Below are positions 16,760 to 25,100 of a DNA stretch of 64,000 nucleotides, piece by piece. The stretch is taken from assembly GCA_963769745.1 (NCBI GenBank), contig CAVYNB010000016.1, forward strand, positions 1 to 64,000. The letters are read 5' to 3'. The translations under genes were made by a program, and so were the position numbers. Numbering within the stretch: position 1 is the stretch's first letter; every line of letters begins with the position of its first letter. Below the pieces are notes generated by a model that worked only from the letters and a program-made list of their open reading frames with translations, made no database searches and was not told the DNA's origin. The stretch comes from JALORV01 sp963769745. Lineage in GTDB: Bacteria; Pseudomonadota; Gammaproteobacteria; Burkholderiales; Burkholderiaceae_F.

Positions 16760-18478
16760 TCAGGCGATGCCGGGGTTGCCCGCGACCCCCTTGATGACCG
16801 GCTGGTTGAGCCGCACGGGTTTGACGACCTTGCGATCACGCAGATAGCCGGCGACGACATCCCAGATCGGCTCGCCCTTGGCCCCTTCGGCGACCGGCGC
16901 CCAGCCGGCGACCTTGTAGGTCTTGCCGGGCTCGATCGGCTTGCCGTTGAGCTTCATGTCGCTGATGCGACCGCCCATGGTCGCCGCGGGATCGATCGTG
17001 TACTGCAGGCCGCCCACGCGCACCATGTCGCCGCCCTGCTGCAGGTAGGGGTCCGGGTTGAACAGATTGTCCGCGACGTCCTCGAGGACGGTCTTGATCA
17101 TCTCCCCGCTCATGTCACTGACCGTCGAATACGGATACGTAACGGCGGTCTGGTCCATCAGGTGCTCCATCGTGATCGTCTGACCCGGAAGCAGGCTCGT
17201 GCCCCAGCGGAATCCCGGCGAGAAACCGATCTCGGCGCCCTTGACGGCCAGCATCGCATCGAGGATCAGCTGGTCGAACGTGCCGTTGAAATTGCCGCGG
17301 CGGTACAAAAGGCCCTCGGTCGTCGCGAGTTTCTCGGAAAGTTTGCCCTCGTACGGCGCGCGCACCTTCTGGATGAAGGCGCTCATGTCCGCATCGGCAG
17401 GCAGCAGGTTCGAGAACACCGGCAGCAGCTTGTAGCGGAAGTCCGCGACCTTGCCGCCCTTGACGTCGAAGTCCAGCACCGCGAGGAACTTGCTGTTGCT
17501 GCCGGCATTGGTCACCAGCGTCGTGCCGCCGGCGTTCTTGACCATCGACGGCTGCGGCACGCCGTCATGCGTATGACCGCCGAGGATCGCATCGATGCCG
17601 CGCACGCGCGAGGCCATCTTCAGGTCGACGTCCATGCCGTTGTGCGAGAGGAGAACGACGACCTGCGCGCCCTTTCCGCGCACCTCGTCGACCGTCTTCT
17701 GCATGTTCTCTTCCTGGATGCCGAAGCTCCATTCCGGAACGAAATAGCGTGGGTTCGCAATTGGCGTGTACGGAAACGCCTGGCCGATGATCGCCACCTT
17801 CACGCCGTTCATTTCCTTCAGCGTGTACGGCGGAAACACCTGGTCGCCGAAATCCGTCGTCTTGATGTTCTGCGCGACGAAGTCGATCTTGCCCTTGAAG
17901 TCCTTCTCGACGATCTCCAGCACGCGTTTCTGGCCGTAGGTCATCTCCCAGTGCGCGGTCATCACGTCGACGCCGAGCAGCTTGCAGGCGTCGACCATGT
18001 CCTGCGCGTTGGTCCACAGCGATGTCGCCGAACCCTGCCAGGTGTCCCCGCCGTCGAGCAGCAGCGCACCCGGACGCCCGGCCTTCATGCGCTTGATCAG
18101 GGTCGACAGGTGAGCGAAGCCGCCGACCTTGCCGTAGGTCTTCGCCGCCTCGACGAAGTCGAGGAACGTGAAGGCGTGTGCTTCCGGCGTGTTGCGCGCG
18201 ATGCTGAAGTGCTTCAGCAGATGTTCGCCGACCAGGTGTGGCGGCTGGCCGCGTGCTGGACCGATGCCGAGGTTGACGCTCGGCTCGCGGAAGTAGATCG
18301 GCAGTAGCTGCGCATGGCAGTCCGTGAAGTGCAGCAGGTGCACGTTGCCGAAGCGCGGCAGCTCGTACATCTTCGCGCTGGCGGGCGTTGCGGCCAGCGC
18401 ATCGCGCGCACCGATCGGCATTCCGGCCGCGGCCGCGACCGCCAGCACCTGCAGAAACTCACGTCGGTCCATCGACAT
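16760..18478 (-). CDS. soxB: Thiosulfohydrolase SoxB
   Basis: A 572-residue periplasmic dimanganese enzyme of the 5'-nucleotidase/metallophosphoesterase superfamily that hydrolyses the terminal sulfonate from SoxY-bound cysteine S-thiosulfonate, releasing sulfate. A Tat-type N-terminus (DRREFLQVLAVAAAAG) starts the protein. Metal motifs in order are HFTDCHAQ (50-57), GGDTWQGS, TAHWEMTYG, LLSHNGMD and GGHTHDG. The C-terminal nucleotidase-like domain is complete. It lies downstream of the TlpA-like thioredoxin gene and of the intrinsic terminator after soxX, so its expression may differ from that of soxCDYZAX. Confidence 0.97.
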   Translation of the reverse strand: MSMDRREFLQVLAVAAAAGMPIGARDALAATPASAKMYELPRFGNVHLLHFTDCHAQLLPIYFREPSVNLGIGPARGQPPHLVGEHLLKHFSIARNTPEAHAFTFLDFVEAAKTYGKVGGFAHLSTLIKRMKAGRPGALLLDGGDTWQGSATSLWTNAQDMVDACKLLGVDVMTAHWEMTYGQKRVLEIVEKDFKGKIDFVAQNIKTTDFGDQVFPPYTLKEMNGVKVAIIGQAFPYTPIANPRYFVPEWSFGIQEENMQKTVDEVRGKGAQVVVLLSHNGMDVDLKMASRVRGIDAILGGHTHDGVPQPSMVKNAGGTTLVTNAGSNSKFLAVLDFDVKGGKVADFRYKLLPVFSNLLPADADMSAFIQKVRAPYEGKLSEKLATTEGLLYRRGNFNGTFDQLILDAMLAVKGAEIGFSPGFRWGTSLLPGQTITMEHLMDQTAVTYPYSTVSDMSGEMIKTVLEDVADNLFNPDPYLQQGGDMVRVGGLQYTIDPAATMGGRISDMKLNGKPIEPGKTYKVAGWAPVAEGAKGEPIWDVVAGYLRDRKVVKPVRLNQPVIKGVAGNPGIA

Positions 18479-18530
18479 CGTGCGTACCTCTCCCTCTTGG
18501 CTCTATGGGCTCTCTGGTTTTTCGTTCGAA

Positions 18531-19022
18531 CTAGTGCGACCTGGCGGCGAAACGCGCCAGCGCTGCGATGTCTTCCTCGAACATCTCGCCGATTTCGCTG
18601 AAGACGATGCGTCCGGCCGGATCGACGACATGCACCTCCGGAAGGCCACGCCGGCGGCCGAACCACGCTTCCGACTGCGGTCCTGCCATGGCGGCCGCAA
18701 AGGTGTAGCCGTGCTTGGCCAAATAATCGCGCGCCGCCTGCTCGGTCTTGTCGATCGTGAAGGTCAGTACGCGCAGGTTGTCGCCGCCAGCCTGGCGATG
18801 CAGCTTCTCGATGAACGGGTTCTGCTTCATGCAGAACGGACACCAGCTGGCCCAGTACTCGACCACTACGGTGCGGCCCTGCAGTTCGCTCGCCTTGAGG
18901 GTGCGACCGTCGACCAGCCGGATGTCGCTCCAGCGGACGGGTGCACGAACGTCGGCACGCGAGGGAATCGCCGCACTGGCAAGTGTGGCAGCCAGCGCGG
19001 ACAGGACAACACGGCGATGCAT
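18531..19022 (-). CDS. TlpA-like thiol-disulfide oxidoreductase of the sox locus (SoxW-like)
   Basis: A 163-residue exported thioredoxin-like protein (signal 1-23) with WCPFC at residues 60-64 (EYWASWCPFCMKQNPF), characteristic of TlpA/ResA/SoxW proteins, and a later cis-Pro region in RRGLPEVHVVDPAG. It lies between soxX and soxB on the same strand, so it probably supplies reductant to SoxY or assists cytochrome maturation. The leader contains the T-run of the intrinsic terminator, and the start is only about ten bases past it. Confidence 0.88.
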   Translation of the reverse strand: MHRRVVLSALAATLASAAIPSRADVRAPVRWSDIRLVDGRTLKASELQGRTVVVEYWASWCPFCMKQNPFIEKLHRQAGGDNLRVLTFTIDKTEQAARDYLAKHGYTFAAAMAGPQSEAWFGRRRGLPEVHVVDPAGRIVFSEIGEMFEEDIAALARFAARSH

Positions 19023-19032
19023 GGGAATCTCT

Positions 19033-19070
19033 GAAAAAAGAGGCCCGGCCGCCGCTGGCGGCCGGGCCTC
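19033..19070 (-). terminator. Rho-independent terminator between soxX and the TlpA-like gene
   Basis: On the minus strand a perfect 14-base-pair GC stem (arms GAGGCCCGGCCGCC at 19057-19070 and its complement at 19040-19053) closes a 3-base loop and is followed at once by six T (19034-19039). It starts seven bases after the soxX stop and ends about twelve bases before the next ATG. It should cut or attenuate transcription inside the sox operon. Confidence 0.9.
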
Positions 19071-19076
19071 GGGGAC

Positions 19077-19694
19077 CTACTTGTTGACGGGCGAGTTCGG
19101 GTCCAGCAACAGCGCCATCACGTCCTTGATCTGCGCTTCGCTCAGGATGCCGGCATCGCCGTAGCGCGGCATCTGCGAGCACAGGTTGAACGCGTGCGTG
19201 TTCCAGATCTTGGCCCAGGTGTACTTCAGGGTTGCCTCGTTGTATCCGCGCAGCTTGCCGTACCCCAGCAGCGACGGGCCGATGTTCCCGAAGGACACTT
19301 CCGCTTGGGTCATCTGGTGGCAGGCATAGCAGTTGCCGCCGTTGACCGTCTTCGGACCGTCGCTCCACTGCAGGCCCACGCCGGACTGTGCGATGCGCTC
19401 GCCCTGCTTGTAGTCGCCGAGGAACTTGCCGTCGGCCGGATACTTGATCGTCGCCAGGACCTTCTTCTGCAGCGCTTCGGCCTCGGCCTTCGGCACCTCC
19501 TTGCCCATGATCTGGGCATCGGAACAGACGGCCTGGATCTCGGTCTGGTTGAGTCGGTCGAGCTTGGCCGGCCCGCGTTCCTTGAACGAGGACTTGACCG
19601 CCTGGACGGATTCTTCCTTCGTCGGCGCCACATACGTGGCGCAACCGGCCAGAACCGCGAGGCCGGTGATCGAGAAAATGACTTTCTTTTTCAT
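19077..19694 (-). CDS. soxX: Sulfur oxidation c-type cytochrome SoxX
   Basis: A 205-residue monoheme cytochrome c that with SoxA forms SoxAX, the enzyme that joins thiosulfate to the SoxY cysteine. The heme site is CYACH at 122-126, and the probable axial Met is in LCSQMPRYG (Met175). The N-terminus has a lipobox-like VLAGC ending at residue 18, so this SoxX may be membrane anchored. The additional 80-residue helical N-terminal region marks the longer SoxX type. ATG 19694 is ten bases after the soxA stop. Confidence 0.95.
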   Translation of the reverse strand: MKKKVIFSITGLAVLAGCATYVAPTKEESVQAVKSSFKERGPAKLDRLNQTEIQAVCSDAQIMGKEVPKAEAEALQKKVLATIKYPADGKFLGDYKQGERIAQSGVGLQWSDGPKTVNGGNCYACHQMTQAEVSFGNIGPSLLGYGKLRGYNEATLKYTWAKIWNTHAFNLCSQMPRYGDAGILSEAQIKDVMALLLDPNSPVNK

Positions 19695-19704
19695 CGTCGG
19701 CTCC

Positions 19705-20523
19705 TCAGCGCTTGATGGCCGGCGCGTCCATCTTCGCGCCGTTGGCGTTGACGCCAAGGAAGGTGATCAGGTCGATCGAGGTCGGTGAAAGGAACACCAG
19801 CTCGGGCCAGCGCTGCTGCCGGAAGCAGTCATACAGACGCCACTGCATCGAGCGCAGTGCGCCTTGCGAGACCCGATACGCCGGCCAGGTCGTGAACGCG
19901 CGATCGGCGTCGGGCTTGTTGCTGGAGATGTTCGGCAGGTCCTGCAAGCGGATACGCTGCCCCGTCACGCCGTGGCAGGTGGCGCAGGAGAAGTCGTACG
20001 GTCCGCCGCGCATGTAGAACGCCTGCTTGCCGCGATCGAACGAGGCTCTTTCCTTGGGATGACTCTGCGGAATGTTGACCGGAATGCCGCGCGACATCTC
20101 GGCCCCGAAGGCGGCCAGTGCCTCGATGTCCGTCTGACGCTGGCCCGCACCCGAGTACGGGCTCTTGGTGATCGCCGCGCGGTCCATGCCCTGCAGGTTG
20201 ACCATGCACCAGACCACGCGGGACTCGAAGTCCATCACCTGGTCGGCATCGGCGAAGTAACGCGGCAGCTGCGCGTAGGCGCCCTTGATGACGCCCGGTC
20301 CGATACCGAGGTCGCACTGCTCGAGCGACACGTTCTTCGGTCCGCGCTTTGCCTTCCAGATCTCCTCGCCACGTGCGACCGTGAGCTCCGCGGGATTGCC
20401 ATCCTGCAGCATCTCGCGATAGCGCGCGATGCCCTCCGCGGCACTGCCCTGGGCCAGCGCACTGGCGCTCGCACCGCCCAGAACCACCGCGGCCACGATC
20501 GTGGCCAACGTCTGCTTCTTCAT
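19705..20523 (-). CDS. soxA: Sulfur oxidation c-type cytochrome SoxA, monoheme type
   Basis: A 272-residue periplasmic catalytic subunit of SoxAX. The signal peptide ends near residue 25 (SALAQ). One heme motif is present, CATCH at 180-184. The active-site Cys that ligates the heme and carries the persulfide is Cys233 in YDCFRQQRWPE. The region that holds an extra N-terminal heme in diheme SoxA has only Cys70 (EQCDLG) and Cys106 (VWCMVN), likely a disulfide, so this is a single-heme SoxA. It is co-transcribed with the DsrE-like gene upstream and soxX downstream. Confidence 0.96.
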   Translation of the reverse strand: MKKQTLATIVAAVVLGGASASALAQGSAAEGIARYREMLQDGNPAELTVARGEEIWKAKRGPKNVSLEQCDLGIGPGVIKGAYAQLPRYFADADQVMDFESRVVWCMVNLQGMDRAAITKSPYSGAGQRQTDIEALAAFGAEMSRGIPVNIPQSHPKERASFDRGKQAFYMRGGPYDFSCATCHGVTGQRIRLQDLPNISSNKPDADRAFTTWPAYRVSQGALRSMQWRLYDCFRQQRWPELVFLSPTSIDLITFLGVNANGAKMDAPAIKR

Positions 20524-20603
20524 GTGTTTCTGCCTCCTGGCTGAAGTTACGTCCCGTTTTGCTCCTCTACGGGAGCTCTATCCCCTAACTCTTGTTCGCC
20601 GGC

Positions 20604-21068
20604 TCACGGCCGGAGGTAAACATACCCCGCGCGCGCCTGCAGGTTCGCGGCTTCGGCAACGCCCGACGGCACGATCGTCGCCTCCGGGATCACCTTCGAC
20701 TTGTCGATCTTGCGCGTCACCAGCGTGTTGTTGCAGACGCGAAAGTCGACTCCCCTGGACTTCAGATCCTGCACCGTCGCATCGAACGGATTGCCGTTGC
20801 GATCCTTGGCTCCATCGAGCAGGAACTCGATGCCGTTGCCGTTGGTGACCACGACGATCTTTGCGCTGGGGTCTGCCGCCAGATGATTGCGGATGTTGCC
20901 CATGCCTCGCTGGGCTTCATCGAGGCCGTTGGTCAGGTGGTAGACGGCCTTGACCGGCGCCGTGGACGTCGACCCAGCCGCGTCCACCTTGGTTGCGCTG
21001 ACCGACATGCAGCCACCCAGCAGCGCGACCGCACTGCCGAGTGTCACCCTGAGGACCGCTGTTCGCAT
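20604..21068 (-). CDS. DsrE-like lipoprotein in the sox operon
   Basis: A 154-residue exported lipoprotein (lipobox LLGGC, lipidated Cys20) with a DsrE/F-like fold: VKAVYHLTNGLDEA, then IRNHLAADPSAKIVVVTNGNG, then LKSRGVDFRVCNNTL. Cys112 occupies the position of the sulfur-carrying cysteine of the family. It lies between soxZ (8 bases away) and soxA, so it probably binds or shuttles sulfane sulfur in the periplasm, outside the classic SoxYZ cycle. The lipobox plus DsrE combination makes a soluble cytoplasmic role unlikely. Confidence 0.82.
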   Translation of the reverse strand: MRTAVLRVTLGSAVALLGGCMSVSATKVDAAGSTSTAPVKAVYHLTNGLDEAQRGMGNIRNHLAADPSAKIVVVTNGNGIEFLLDGAKDRNGNPFDATVQDLKSRGVDFRVCNNTLVTRKIDKSKVIPEATIVPSGVAEAANLQARAGYVYLRP

Positions 21069-21076
21069 CAGTGTGC

Positions 21077-21388
21077 TCAGCCGATCGTCGCTTCGTCGGT
21101 GCGAGTTTCGCCCTTGTTGTCGACCCAGGTTACGGTGAGCTTGTCACCCTTCTTGGCGCCCTTGAACTTGAACTGCAGGTACGGATTCTTCGACACCGCC
21201 GGGCCCCAGTCGGCAGTCAGCACCGGCTTGCCCGCAGTCGTCACGGTCACCGTCTGGATGAAATGCGCCGGCACCAGGTTGCCCGCTGAATCGCGGCGCT
21301 GTCCGGACTCCATCTCATGGCTCATTAGTACACGCACGTCGACGCCGTCGGGCGTTTCGGTGGCGCGGATACGCATCGGATCTGCCAT
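21077..21388 (-). CDS. soxZ: Thiosulfate oxidation carrier subunit SoxZ
   Basis: A 103-residue partner of SoxY with the Ig-like SoxZ fold (MRIRATETPDGVDVRVLMSHEM near the start, FIQTVTVTTAGKPVL in the middle). It has no signal peptide and is expected to be co-exported with the Tat-targeted SoxY. It is encoded directly after soxY and before the DsrE-like gene. The length and the lack of Cys are normal for SoxZ. Confidence 0.96.
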   Translation of the reverse strand: MADPMRIRATETPDGVDVRVLMSHEMESGQRRDSAGNLVPAHFIQTVTVTTAGKPVLTADWGPAVSKNPYLQFKFKGAKKGDKLTVTWVDNKGETRTDEATIG

Positions 21389-21420
21389 TTACTGCTCCTC
21401 GAATCAGAAAATTGAATGTG

Positions 21421-21888
21421 CTAGCCGCCGCAGCCGCCGAGCGTGACCTTGACTTCCTTGGTGGCGACATAGAACTTGTTGTCCGCCTTCACCACCGCGT
21501 GCACGTTCGACGTCTGACCCATCTTGATGCGGGTCGCGACATTGGCCTCGGTGCCTGCCGGAATGCCGAAGCCTGCTGCCAGGGAGTTCGGGTTCTTCTC
21601 GACCAGGATGTAGACCGCCTGCGTGTTGGGGATCTTGCTGGACACGCCGACCGGAACGACCGCGCCGTTTTCAGCGATATCGGGCGCGTTGATCGAGATG
21701 TCACCACTCTGGGCTGCCGATGTGCCGCCGAGCGCCTTGACCGTGTCATCGAGGTTCTTGGCCTCGAATGCTGCCTTGTTCCACGCGGCCTGCTGCGCCT
21801 GCGCTTCCCGGGCGGTAAGCAATCCCGCCGCCACCATCAAGCCCAGCACGCCGCCGGCCTTGACGAACTCTCTGCGTTGACCATCCAT
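21421..21888 (-). CDS. soxY: Thiosulfate oxidation carrier protein SoxY
   Basis: A 155-residue carrier that holds pathway intermediates on the terminal Cys of a swinging arm. The protein ends in the diagnostic GGCGG (151-155). A Tat-type signal with RREFVKAGGVLG leads the protein, with cleavage near residue 31 (AREAQA). It forms SoxYZ with the next gene product. An AGGAGA sits upstream of ATG 21888. The 87-base gap to soxD is the largest in this part of the locus and could hold a secondary promoter. Confidence 0.97.
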   Translation of the reverse strand: MDGQRREFVKAGGVLGLMVAAGLLTAREAQAQQAAWNKAAFEAKNLDDTVKALGGTSAAQSGDISINAPDIAENGAVVPVGVSSKIPNTQAVYILVEKNPNSLAAGFGIPAGTEANVATRIKMGQTSNVHAVVKADNKFYVATKEVKVTLGGCGG

Positions 21889-21975
21889 CTGTGTCTCCTA
21901 CTCCGAAGAAAAATTGCCCGCTACTGTAAATGAAACGATCGGGTGTCGTCCCGACGTCCCCCATTGCCGCTACCC

Positions 21976-23045
21976 TTACTTCGAACCGGCCAGTATCCAG
22001 CGTGCCAGTGCCTTCGCCTCGTCTTCCTTGAGGCCGGGCTGCGCCGGCATCGGGACGCCACCCCATGCACCCTGCCCGCCTTCCTTGATCTTCTTGGCAA
22101 GATAGGCCTCGGCATCACTGCGTGCCTGATACTTCGTGCCCACCTCACGGAACGACGGCCCCACCACCTTGCTGTCGGTCGCGTGACACGCCGTGCATGC
22201 ATTGCGCGTCAACAGGTCCTTCACATTCGGTCCCGCTGCGGCCGCGGCAGCCACGGGAACGGCAGCCGTCGCCACGGCCGCCGGCTTGCCGGCATCGTAG
22301 CGAGTCGTATCGATCCCGCGGACCGGGCCGAACGAGCGCTTCTGCTCGGCCAGGTTGCCGTGCTGGTTGCGCGCGAAATCGGGCAGTTCCGAGACCACTT
22401 TCACTGCGGGGACGCAGTCCTTCATGCAACTCGAACCCTGGACATCGGGCTTACCCTTGACCGACCACATGCCGTGATTCGTCGACATGCCACTGCGGTT
22501 CGGCATCTGGACCTTGGTCAGGTTCCCGTCGTTCAGCTCGAAGTCTGCGGGGACGATCTCGTTCAGGTGCAGCACGTAGGCCGTCACCGCATAGACCTGG
22601 TCCGCCGTCAGCGACTGCGGGTTGGTCCACGGCATGGCGCGATAGATGTAGTCCCACAGGTGGTCGCCGCATTCAGCTTGGTACCTACGGTACGCATGCC
22701 GTCGGGACGCGTCAGAGCACTGGCGCGACCGGCGGCGAGATCCTCTTTCTTCACGCCACCGGCGATGGCCATGTAGCGGTTGCTTTCGCCGAAGGTCCCA
22801 TGACAGCTCGCGCACTGTGCGTCATAGATGTCCTGCCCCTGCGCAACCGTGCCGCGACCCTTCTTGACGCCGTGGCCGTCGGGGCGCACGTCGATGTCCC
22901 AGCCCGCGATCTCCTGCGCACTTGCCGGCCGACCGAAACCGAAGCGGGCTCCGTCGGAGCTGCCGGCCGTCTGCGCACTTGCGGCGGCCGCAGACAGGCC
23001 CGCCAGCACGATGACGATGCGCGCGCGATCAACCCACCTGAACAT
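21976..23045 (-). pseudogene. soxD: Sulfite dehydrogenase cytochrome subunit SoxD, with a one-base deletion
   Basis: Diheme cytochrome c partner of SoxC. The N-terminal frame from ATG 23045 gives a signal peptide, CASCHG and the SoxD segment FGFGRPASAQEIAGWDIDVRPDG, and stays in register to GTKLNAATT. It then breaks. From there the neighbouring frame reads LWDYIYRAMPWTNPQSLTAD, the Cys-containing linker and a second heme site CTACH, ending at 21976. Restoring one C near 22655-22668 (ACCACC before TGTGG) gives a normal protein of about 356 residues. It overlaps soxC by 17 bases. Either a sequencing error or a true loss; without SoxD, SoxC would lack its electron acceptor. Confidence 0.88.
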
Positions 23046-24372
23046 TCCACACCTCCCCGTTCGGGTTGACCTGCCACGTCTGTATCCCGTTGTTGTGATA
23101 AATCGAACGCGTCCCGCGGACCGCGCGCAGTTGCGGCAGGCTCGGCTGCACGTGCCCGGTGTCGTCGACAGCCCGGCTCTGCAGCAGCGCCGGGCCGCCG
23201 TTCCACGTCCAGTCGAAACGAAACCGCGTCAGCGCCTTGGTCAGCACCGGCTCCTGCAGGCGCGCCTGCGCCCAGTTGCGGCCGCCGTCGGTCGACACGT
23301 CCACGCGTCGCACCTTTCCGCGTCCGCTCCACGCGAGCCCGTTGATTTCGTAGTAACCCTTGCCCATCAGTTTCTGACCGCCCGACGGTGCCGTGATCAC
23401 CGACTTCACTTCCTGAACGATTGAGTACTGGCGGTGCGTGCCATCGGGCAGCAGGTCCACGTAGTGCAGCGACTCCTCGCGCGCATTCCAGGGCTTGTCC
23501 CCGACCTCCAGTCGACGCAGCCACTTGACGCTGGAAACGCCCTGCACGCCGGGCACGAGGAGGCGCAGCGGATAGCCATTTTCGGGACGCAGCATCTCGC
23601 CGTTCTGTCCGTAGACGACCATGACGTCGCTGAGCGCGAACTCCATCGGAATCGAACGCGTCAGCGCGGAGCCGTCGGCCCCCTCGGCCAGCACGAACTT
23701 TGCATTCTTCTTGTCGTACCCGACTTCCTCGAGCAGCGTCGACAGCAGCACGCCGGTGAACTCGCTGCAGGCGAGCATGCCGTGCGTGTACTGCACCGTC
23801 GGCACGGCAACGTTGGCCCACTCCATGCCGGAGTTGGCGCCGCACTCGATGAAGTGGATGCGCGACACCGACGGGAAACGCATGATGTCGTCCATCGTCA
23901 GGATGACGGGACGCTTGACCATGCCGTGGATCATCAGGCGGTGCTGGGCCGGATTGACGACCGGCATGCCGGAGTGGTGGCGCTCGAAGTGCACCCCGCT
24001 TGGCGTGATGATGCCGAACAGGCTCTGCAGCGGCGTGAAGCTGATCGAAGACTGCGGCTGCGGCGTCAGGCCGGGGCTCTGGCGTCGTACGACGCTGGCC
24101 TCGAACTCCGACGGCGAGCCGTACGGCGCGGCAACGACCGGCGCACCGAGTGACCGGGTCCACGACGGAACACTGGGCGGCTCGAAGGCCGCCTTTTCCT
24201 GGGCAAAGGCCCGGCCACCGGCCACCGCCGCGACCGCTCCTGCCAGTGCGGCACCGCCCTGGAGGAATCCACGCCGCGATCGCGTCGCGCCGCGCAGGAC
24301 GTCGGCCGTGAGGTGGCTCTCGGGCGCAGCAATGATCCGCCCGGGCGCCACAGCCCGTTCTCCCTTGCTCAT
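23029..24372 (-). CDS. soxC: Sulfane/sulfite dehydrogenase molybdenum subunit SoxC
   Basis: A 447-residue Tat-exported molybdoprotein (RRGFLQGG at 33-40) that with SoxD removes six electrons from SoxY-bound sulfane, allowing full oxidation to sulfate. The Mo-ligating Cys is Cys177 in FIECGANSGMEW. The family pattern continues with VQYTHGMLACSEFTG, PLRLLVPGVQGVSSVKWL and a C-terminal dimerisation domain (GLAWSGRGKVRRVDVSTDGG). Presence of soxCD predicts complete thiosulfate oxidation without sulfur globules. It starts 45 bases after the arsR-type regulator gene and is probably transcribed with it. Confidence 0.96.
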   Translation of the reverse strand: MSKGERAVAPGRIIAAPESHLTADVLRGATRSRRGFLQGGAALAGAVAAVAGGRAFAQEKAAFEPPSVPSWTRSLGAPVVAAPYGSPSEFEASVVRRQSPGLTPQPQSSISFTPLQSLFGIITPSGVHFERHHSGMPVVNPAQHRLMIHGMVKRPVILTMDDIMRFPSVSRIHFIECGANSGMEWANVAVPTVQYTHGMLACSEFTGVLLSTLLEEVGYDKKNAKFVLAEGADGSALTRSIPMEFALSDVMVVYGQNGEMLRPENGYPLRLLVPGVQGVSSVKWLRRLEVGDKPWNAREESLHYVDLLPDGTHRQYSIVQEVKSVITAPSGGQKLMGKGYYEINGLAWSGRGKVRRVDVSTDGGRNWAQARLQEPVLTKALTRFRFDWTWNGGPALLQSRAVDDTGHVQPSLPQLRAVRGTRSIYHNNGIQTWQVNPNGEVWNVQVG

Positions 24373-24417
24373 CTGCTCTCCTATGCTCTTCTTCTGAATT
24401 CGACTTACCGGCGGCCG

Positions 24418-24768
24418 CTATTTCGTCGCCGGCATGAAACGCTTTAGCGTCCGGCTCGTGACCGGGTGATCGTCCTGCTGACCCGCGATGTGCACGCAGG
24501 CGGTGCGGCACAGCGTGACGACGTTCGGATCGCTGATCGAGTAGTACACGGTCGCCCCGTCTCGCCGGCGCTTCAGCACGCCGCGCCCGTACATCAGGTT
24601 CAAGTGGCGCGACACGTTCGTCTGGCTCGAACCCACCCGCTCGACGATGTCCGAAACGCTGCGCTCACCGTCACAGATCGTGTTCAGGATCTTCAACCGG
24701 GTCGGTTCGGCCAGCAGGCCGAAGTACCCCGACACCACCTCGAACAGCCGGTCCAGCTCGGGTTCCAT
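24418..24768 (-). CDS. ArsR-family transcriptional regulator of the sox locus (SoxR-like repressor)
   Basis: A 116-residue winged-helix regulator. The HTH core is LAEPTRLKIL ... SVSDIVERVGSSQTNVSRHL, followed by the wing LKRRRDGATVYYSI. Cys32, Cys87 and Cys91 are present, the latter two in LCRTACVHI, so thiol or persulfide sensing is plausible. Start ATG 24768 gives the normal family length; the upstream extension is not ArsR-like. It is the first gene of the sox operon, with its own promoter and a palindromic operator, so negative autoregulation relieved by reduced sulfur is the simplest model. The symbol soxR is avoided because that name is also used for the redox regulator. Confidence 0.9.
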   Translation of the reverse strand: MEPELDRLFEVVSGYFGLLAEPTRLKILNTICDGERSVSDIVERVGSSQTNVSRHLNLMYGRGVLKRRRDGATVYYSISDPNVVTLCRTACVHIAGQQDDHPVTSRTLKRFMPATK

Positions 24769-24781
24769 GACGCCTATGTCT

Positions 24782-24828
24782 ATATGCGCAACAACGCATA
24801 TGATCCACAGCGCATGTGAATCTGTCAA
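24782..24828 (-). promoter_or_regulatory. Promoter and ArsR-type operator of the sox operon
   Basis: On the minus strand a perfect -35 TTGACA (24828-24823) is followed after 17 bases by GATCAT (24805-24800) as the -10. Overlapping the -10 end and the predicted transcription start is a perfect inverted repeat ATATGCG-N6-CGCATAT (24782-24801). It begins 14 bases upstream of the regulator ATG. The placement is that of an autoregulated ArsR-family operator. Confidence 0.75.
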
Positions 24829-24979
24829 GCCGCACTGCACCACGCCGCCTCGGCGACCGGAAGCGGACACGAATGACAGATACCGGTGGCCGACGCCAGC
24901 AGCCTCGGAACAATGTCAACTCGCTTCAGTTTGCCTCGGTTCGCCGACAGCCACTTGAGATTGATCAAGGCGCTGCAAT

Positions 24980-25013
24980 ATACCCTAGGGGGTATGGCAT
25001 ATCGCGCTATACT
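24980..25013 (+). promoter_or_regulatory. CsoR/CstR-type operator and promoter of the DUF2892-RND operon
   Basis: The palindrome ATACCC-TAGG-GGGTAT (24980-24995) has perfect six-base arms and a G/C-tract core, the form recognised by CsoR-family repressors. A -10-like TATACT follows at 25008-25013, which places the operator over the -35 region. The plus-strand operon that starts 88 bases on ends with a CsoR-family gene, supporting feedback control. Confidence 0.7.
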
Positions 25014-25100
25014 GCGCTGCCGGAATGACTCCGGAGCCCCCGGACCTACTTTCCCGGACGTGGGCCACCCAATCACAGATCTCCTTACCCGAGGACCATC

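Noticed and set aside
16559..18307. 582-residue plus-strand reading frame
   Set aside because: Exact antisense of soxB.
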